NCBI RefSeq assembly: GCF_045679555.1
Contig: NC_092122.1
Location: 10,747,543-10,811,542, forward strand
Origin: Salvelinus alpinus
Taxonomy: Eukaryota > Chordata > Actinopteri > Salmoniformes > Salmonidae
Direction of reading: 5' to 3'
DNA: 64,000 nucleotides
Shown: in pieces, positions 61,109 to 64,000 of the stretch
Numbering within the stretch: position 1 is the stretch's first letter
How the letters are laid out: each line of letters opens with the position of its first letter
Position numbers and translations under genes: made by a program
The notes under the pieces: generated by a model
Seen by the model: the letters and a program-made list of their open reading frames with translations, nothing else
What the model was told of the DNA's origin: nothing
Database searches by the model: none

Positions 61109-64000
61109 CTGACATTTTTGAAGGGGGATCACATGTTTTTCATGAGAGAGAATCAAGTCTGAAATTTCAAAGTAGCTCCCACTAAAGGTTTACCTATGGA
61201 ATGCCACATTTACACTACCCTGAACCTCTCTGACGGAAACGTTAGACTGCCAGGAGGGTGTGTTCTGTTTTACTGGGGGCAGGAGAGAGAGCGAGAGGGA
61301 GAGAGAGGGGGGGGGGCAGTCTAAGAGAAATTAAACCAATATCACTCTCCTCCTGTAGTGGCTGATATTTCATTTATCCATGCAGGCTGTCTGTCAGTCG
61401 GTGGCAGGCCCAACGCGCCAAGCTCCCCCGCAGGTGATAACAGATTAAAACGTATTCCATTTCATGCCTCAGGCTCCCAAATACAATCCATGTGGGTCTG
61501 CCTCTCGCCCTGCGGCCCCCCTGTGCCCCCCTTAGAGCTGGGAGCGACCGAGTCAGTTCACTGGGCTAAGCAGGAGAGATGGTAGCCCGCGAGATTACCA
61601 GGCATCTGAGGAAATTAGTCTATGTGTGTTTGTGTGTGTGTGATGGTGTGTGTTTGCATGTATGTGTATGTGTGTGCACAGAGGGTAGAAGAGAAGTGTG
61701 TGCGTGTGTGTGTGATGGATGGATGGAGGTGTACATGTATGCAGGGTAATGTCAGGTCGTTTCAGGTGACCCACGTGCTGTATATCACAACCCTCTGCCT
61801 TCTGTTTTAGATTTTGCTCTAGTGTGAATTTCCTCGCAAGGGTTTCAATGGCTACGACATGCCGTTATGTTTGAGAGTGGGTGGACATGTTGGTTTTTGT
61901 AACTTTTGACCTCTGGCCTCAAAGTTGAATTTCATATCACTGGATGCAAACAACTACTCTCTTGAAACTCAATTTAAGGTGACAAAGTGTTCCTTTCCAA
62001 AACAAGGAAGTGGGCACGGGATTCCCCGTCTTGTAGCTTCAGTTTCATCCCAACATTCCGAGATGGAATGATGTCACTGGAGGAAATGAGAGAAACCTAA
62101 CCCATGCTGCTTCCTTAAAAGGTGGGTTCCTTGAACCAGGAAAAGGAACTCCTTCCTATTGCTCGAAAGTTTCCCTTCACTGACCAGTCCTCTTTTCCCC
62201 TCCACAAGGCATCCTGTTCTACTTAAGACATACTTTGATATTAGTCCAGGCTGCGTAGGCCTAGATATGTGATGATACATTACAAATGAATCTATGTAAC
62301 CCTATATTTGGATAGATTTCCATGTTGACTGGTAGATCTAGGTTATATGACACATTACAAATGAATCAATGGGGTCTATAAATGCCTTATCACAAAGACA
62401 GAAGCTTATCCTCAGGTAGTCACTGTTATTACAGTACTCCTGTACAGAGGCATCATTCCTCGTTGCTCTACAGCCCGTGCTGCTATGCCTATCTCCAGAC
62501 CAATCTATCTTGGCCACGTTGTCGCTCTAATCTGCCATGAAACTACGTGTTGATGGTGTCGTCAGATAGCTGATTACACACCACGCCGCCGCAAAGCCAA
62601 CACTCATGTCAATTAGGGAGGCGAACTGTGTGTCGGTGTTATAATTACAGCAACCGTGCGTGTTCGCGCCAGCGTGTGTGGTTGTGGGATTTCAGAAAGT
62701 ACACAGTACGCCCAGGGAATTGTCACAGAAGAACGCAGGTGTTGAAGAATATGTGTTCTGTTGTTGTGTCCAGTACTTTGCTGACGTTGCAGTTGTTAAT
62801 TGATAACTGAGAGAAAGAAAGAGAAGAAGAGTGGCATTATCATAACAGAATCACTACTTCTGCTCCTGTGAAGCTTTAAGCCTCCTCCCCCATCTTCCTC
62901 CTCCTCAACTGCCTCTTCTCTCACCATTCCTTCCAAGACGAGAGGAACGGTGTGAGAATTTGACAATGCCAGGCTTGAGTAAACCCGCTCTGTAATTCTA
63001 ACACTCAGTTATAGAATGACCTCCTAAGTACCAAAGATTACCTTATGAAACGACAGCTAGAGATTTACTGCATCTAGTCTGTTGACTTAATTCTCGCCAG
63101 AAATACAAAATATAAAAATATAGATTTATTTCGGTCTTTATTAACCAAGCTGGGATCATCTCTGCTTACACAAAATATTCCTATTTGTCTGAGCGGAAAT
63201 GGTGGAAGATACTACACAAATATATATTTGACCATTTAAATAAAAGTTCAACAGAAGTTTAGTATATTGAGGCGTCCTCAATCCCTGTGTGACTATAGAG
63301 CGAGTGAGAAGTTTCTGGTCAGATTATTGAAGGGTTTAGTAGCACTTAGACTGTCTCATCACACACACAGGCCTACTCTCATTTCACTCTGTTGTGATTT
63401 AGGATCCCACTGCATTAGGGCCGCTTAGAGAAGAATGAGAGAAACGTTGCAAAATGGAGGAGAGAGGGAGAAGTCGAGCGATTGAGATGTACATGCATGT
63501 GTATACTGTATCTCAGCTGTGCACATTGGAGAGTGTGTGTGTGTGTGTGTGTGATTTCTCTCTGTATCTCGCTCCCACCGAGAAGTGCTGGCTGATTATA
63601 AACAGGATTAGTTGATTATTAGAAGGGGGAGGTGTGTGTGTGTGTTATTCCCCACCACCACACCCAACTTCTCCCTCTCCATATTTATTCTGTTGTATAC
63701 TGTAGCTGCTGCACTTCCTCATTACGGCATGCTTAAATAAGTCTGATAGCTACCTACTGTGGTATGAATGACCAACCGGTGTTGTTTGTACCGTTACACA
63801 ACAAACACTCACCTACATGCTATCTTCTCTATTCAGTAGCTGTGTTACACCAGACACTGGCTGGCTGACTGGCCTGATAGAGCGAGTGAGAAGTCTCTGG
63901 TCAGATTATTGCAGGCCTGCTCATTTCACTGTGCTAGTTTCTCTCCAACTGACTGCTGGAGGGAGGGGATTCCTAAACCAATGAGATGAGAGGATGATGA
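61109..64000. other. intergenic, no gene recognised
   Basis: GT-rich patches lie at 61622-61720 and 63530-63553 and a GA/G-rich patch at 61283-61318. Two segments about 600 bp apart share GAGCGAGTGAGAAGT and CTGGTCAGATTATTG (63300-63330 and 63881-63911), a short dispersed duplication. No coding evidence. Confidence 0.55.

Overview
This is vertebrate nuclear DNA, almost certainly from a salmonid fish. The evidence is a five-coding-exon transcription factor gene with fish-like protein sequence, very long CA/GT and CT/GA microsatellites, and a repeat load typical of salmonids: Tc1-like transposons with TA target sites, tRNA-derived SINEs, 5'-truncated LINEs whose 3' tails end in TTTGATTTG-like repeats, and small palindromic DNA elements. 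The species cannot be named from sequence alone. Because salmonids carry a fourth whole-genome duplication, a second copy of the gene probably exists elsewhere.

The only protein-coding host gene I can support is gata3, on the + strand. Its coding exons are 5174-5411, 6888-7421, 10210-10355, 12342-12467 and 15302-15583. All junctions are GT-AG and join in frame to give a 441-residue protein with the N- and C-terminal GATA zinc fingers on separate exons. A 5' leader exon probably lies near 4.5-4.66 kb and a second leader segment from about 5059. The 3' UTR runs from 15584 to a poly(A) signal at 16893. The region from 1 to 4.5 kb is upstream sequence with plausible but unproven regulatory segments. 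The introns also hold compact non-repetitive blocks that could be enhancers.

From about 17 kb to 64 kb I see no host gene. This downstream region is filled by repeats: more than twenty long dinucleotide tracts, minisatellites with 39-, 18-, 50-, 22- and 44-bp units, and mobile elements. The mobile elements are a foldback Tc1-like element (24752-26321), a frame-broken but structurally complete Tc1-like element (44758-46373), a third degraded Tc1-like remnant (about 60018-60826), a TTAA-flanked element (30985-32439), two 5'-truncated LINEs (40258-41356 and 56012-56729), several SINEs, and palindromic MITE-like elements (38761-39043, 53098-53438).

The most interesting observations are a NAGNAG tandem acceptor in gata3 that would add or drop one Glu before the first zinc finger, a four-codon upstream ORF ending 6 nt before the gata3 start, and the foldback Tc1-like element in which both ends are the transposon's 5' end. 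I found no convincing evidence of a wholly new biological system.
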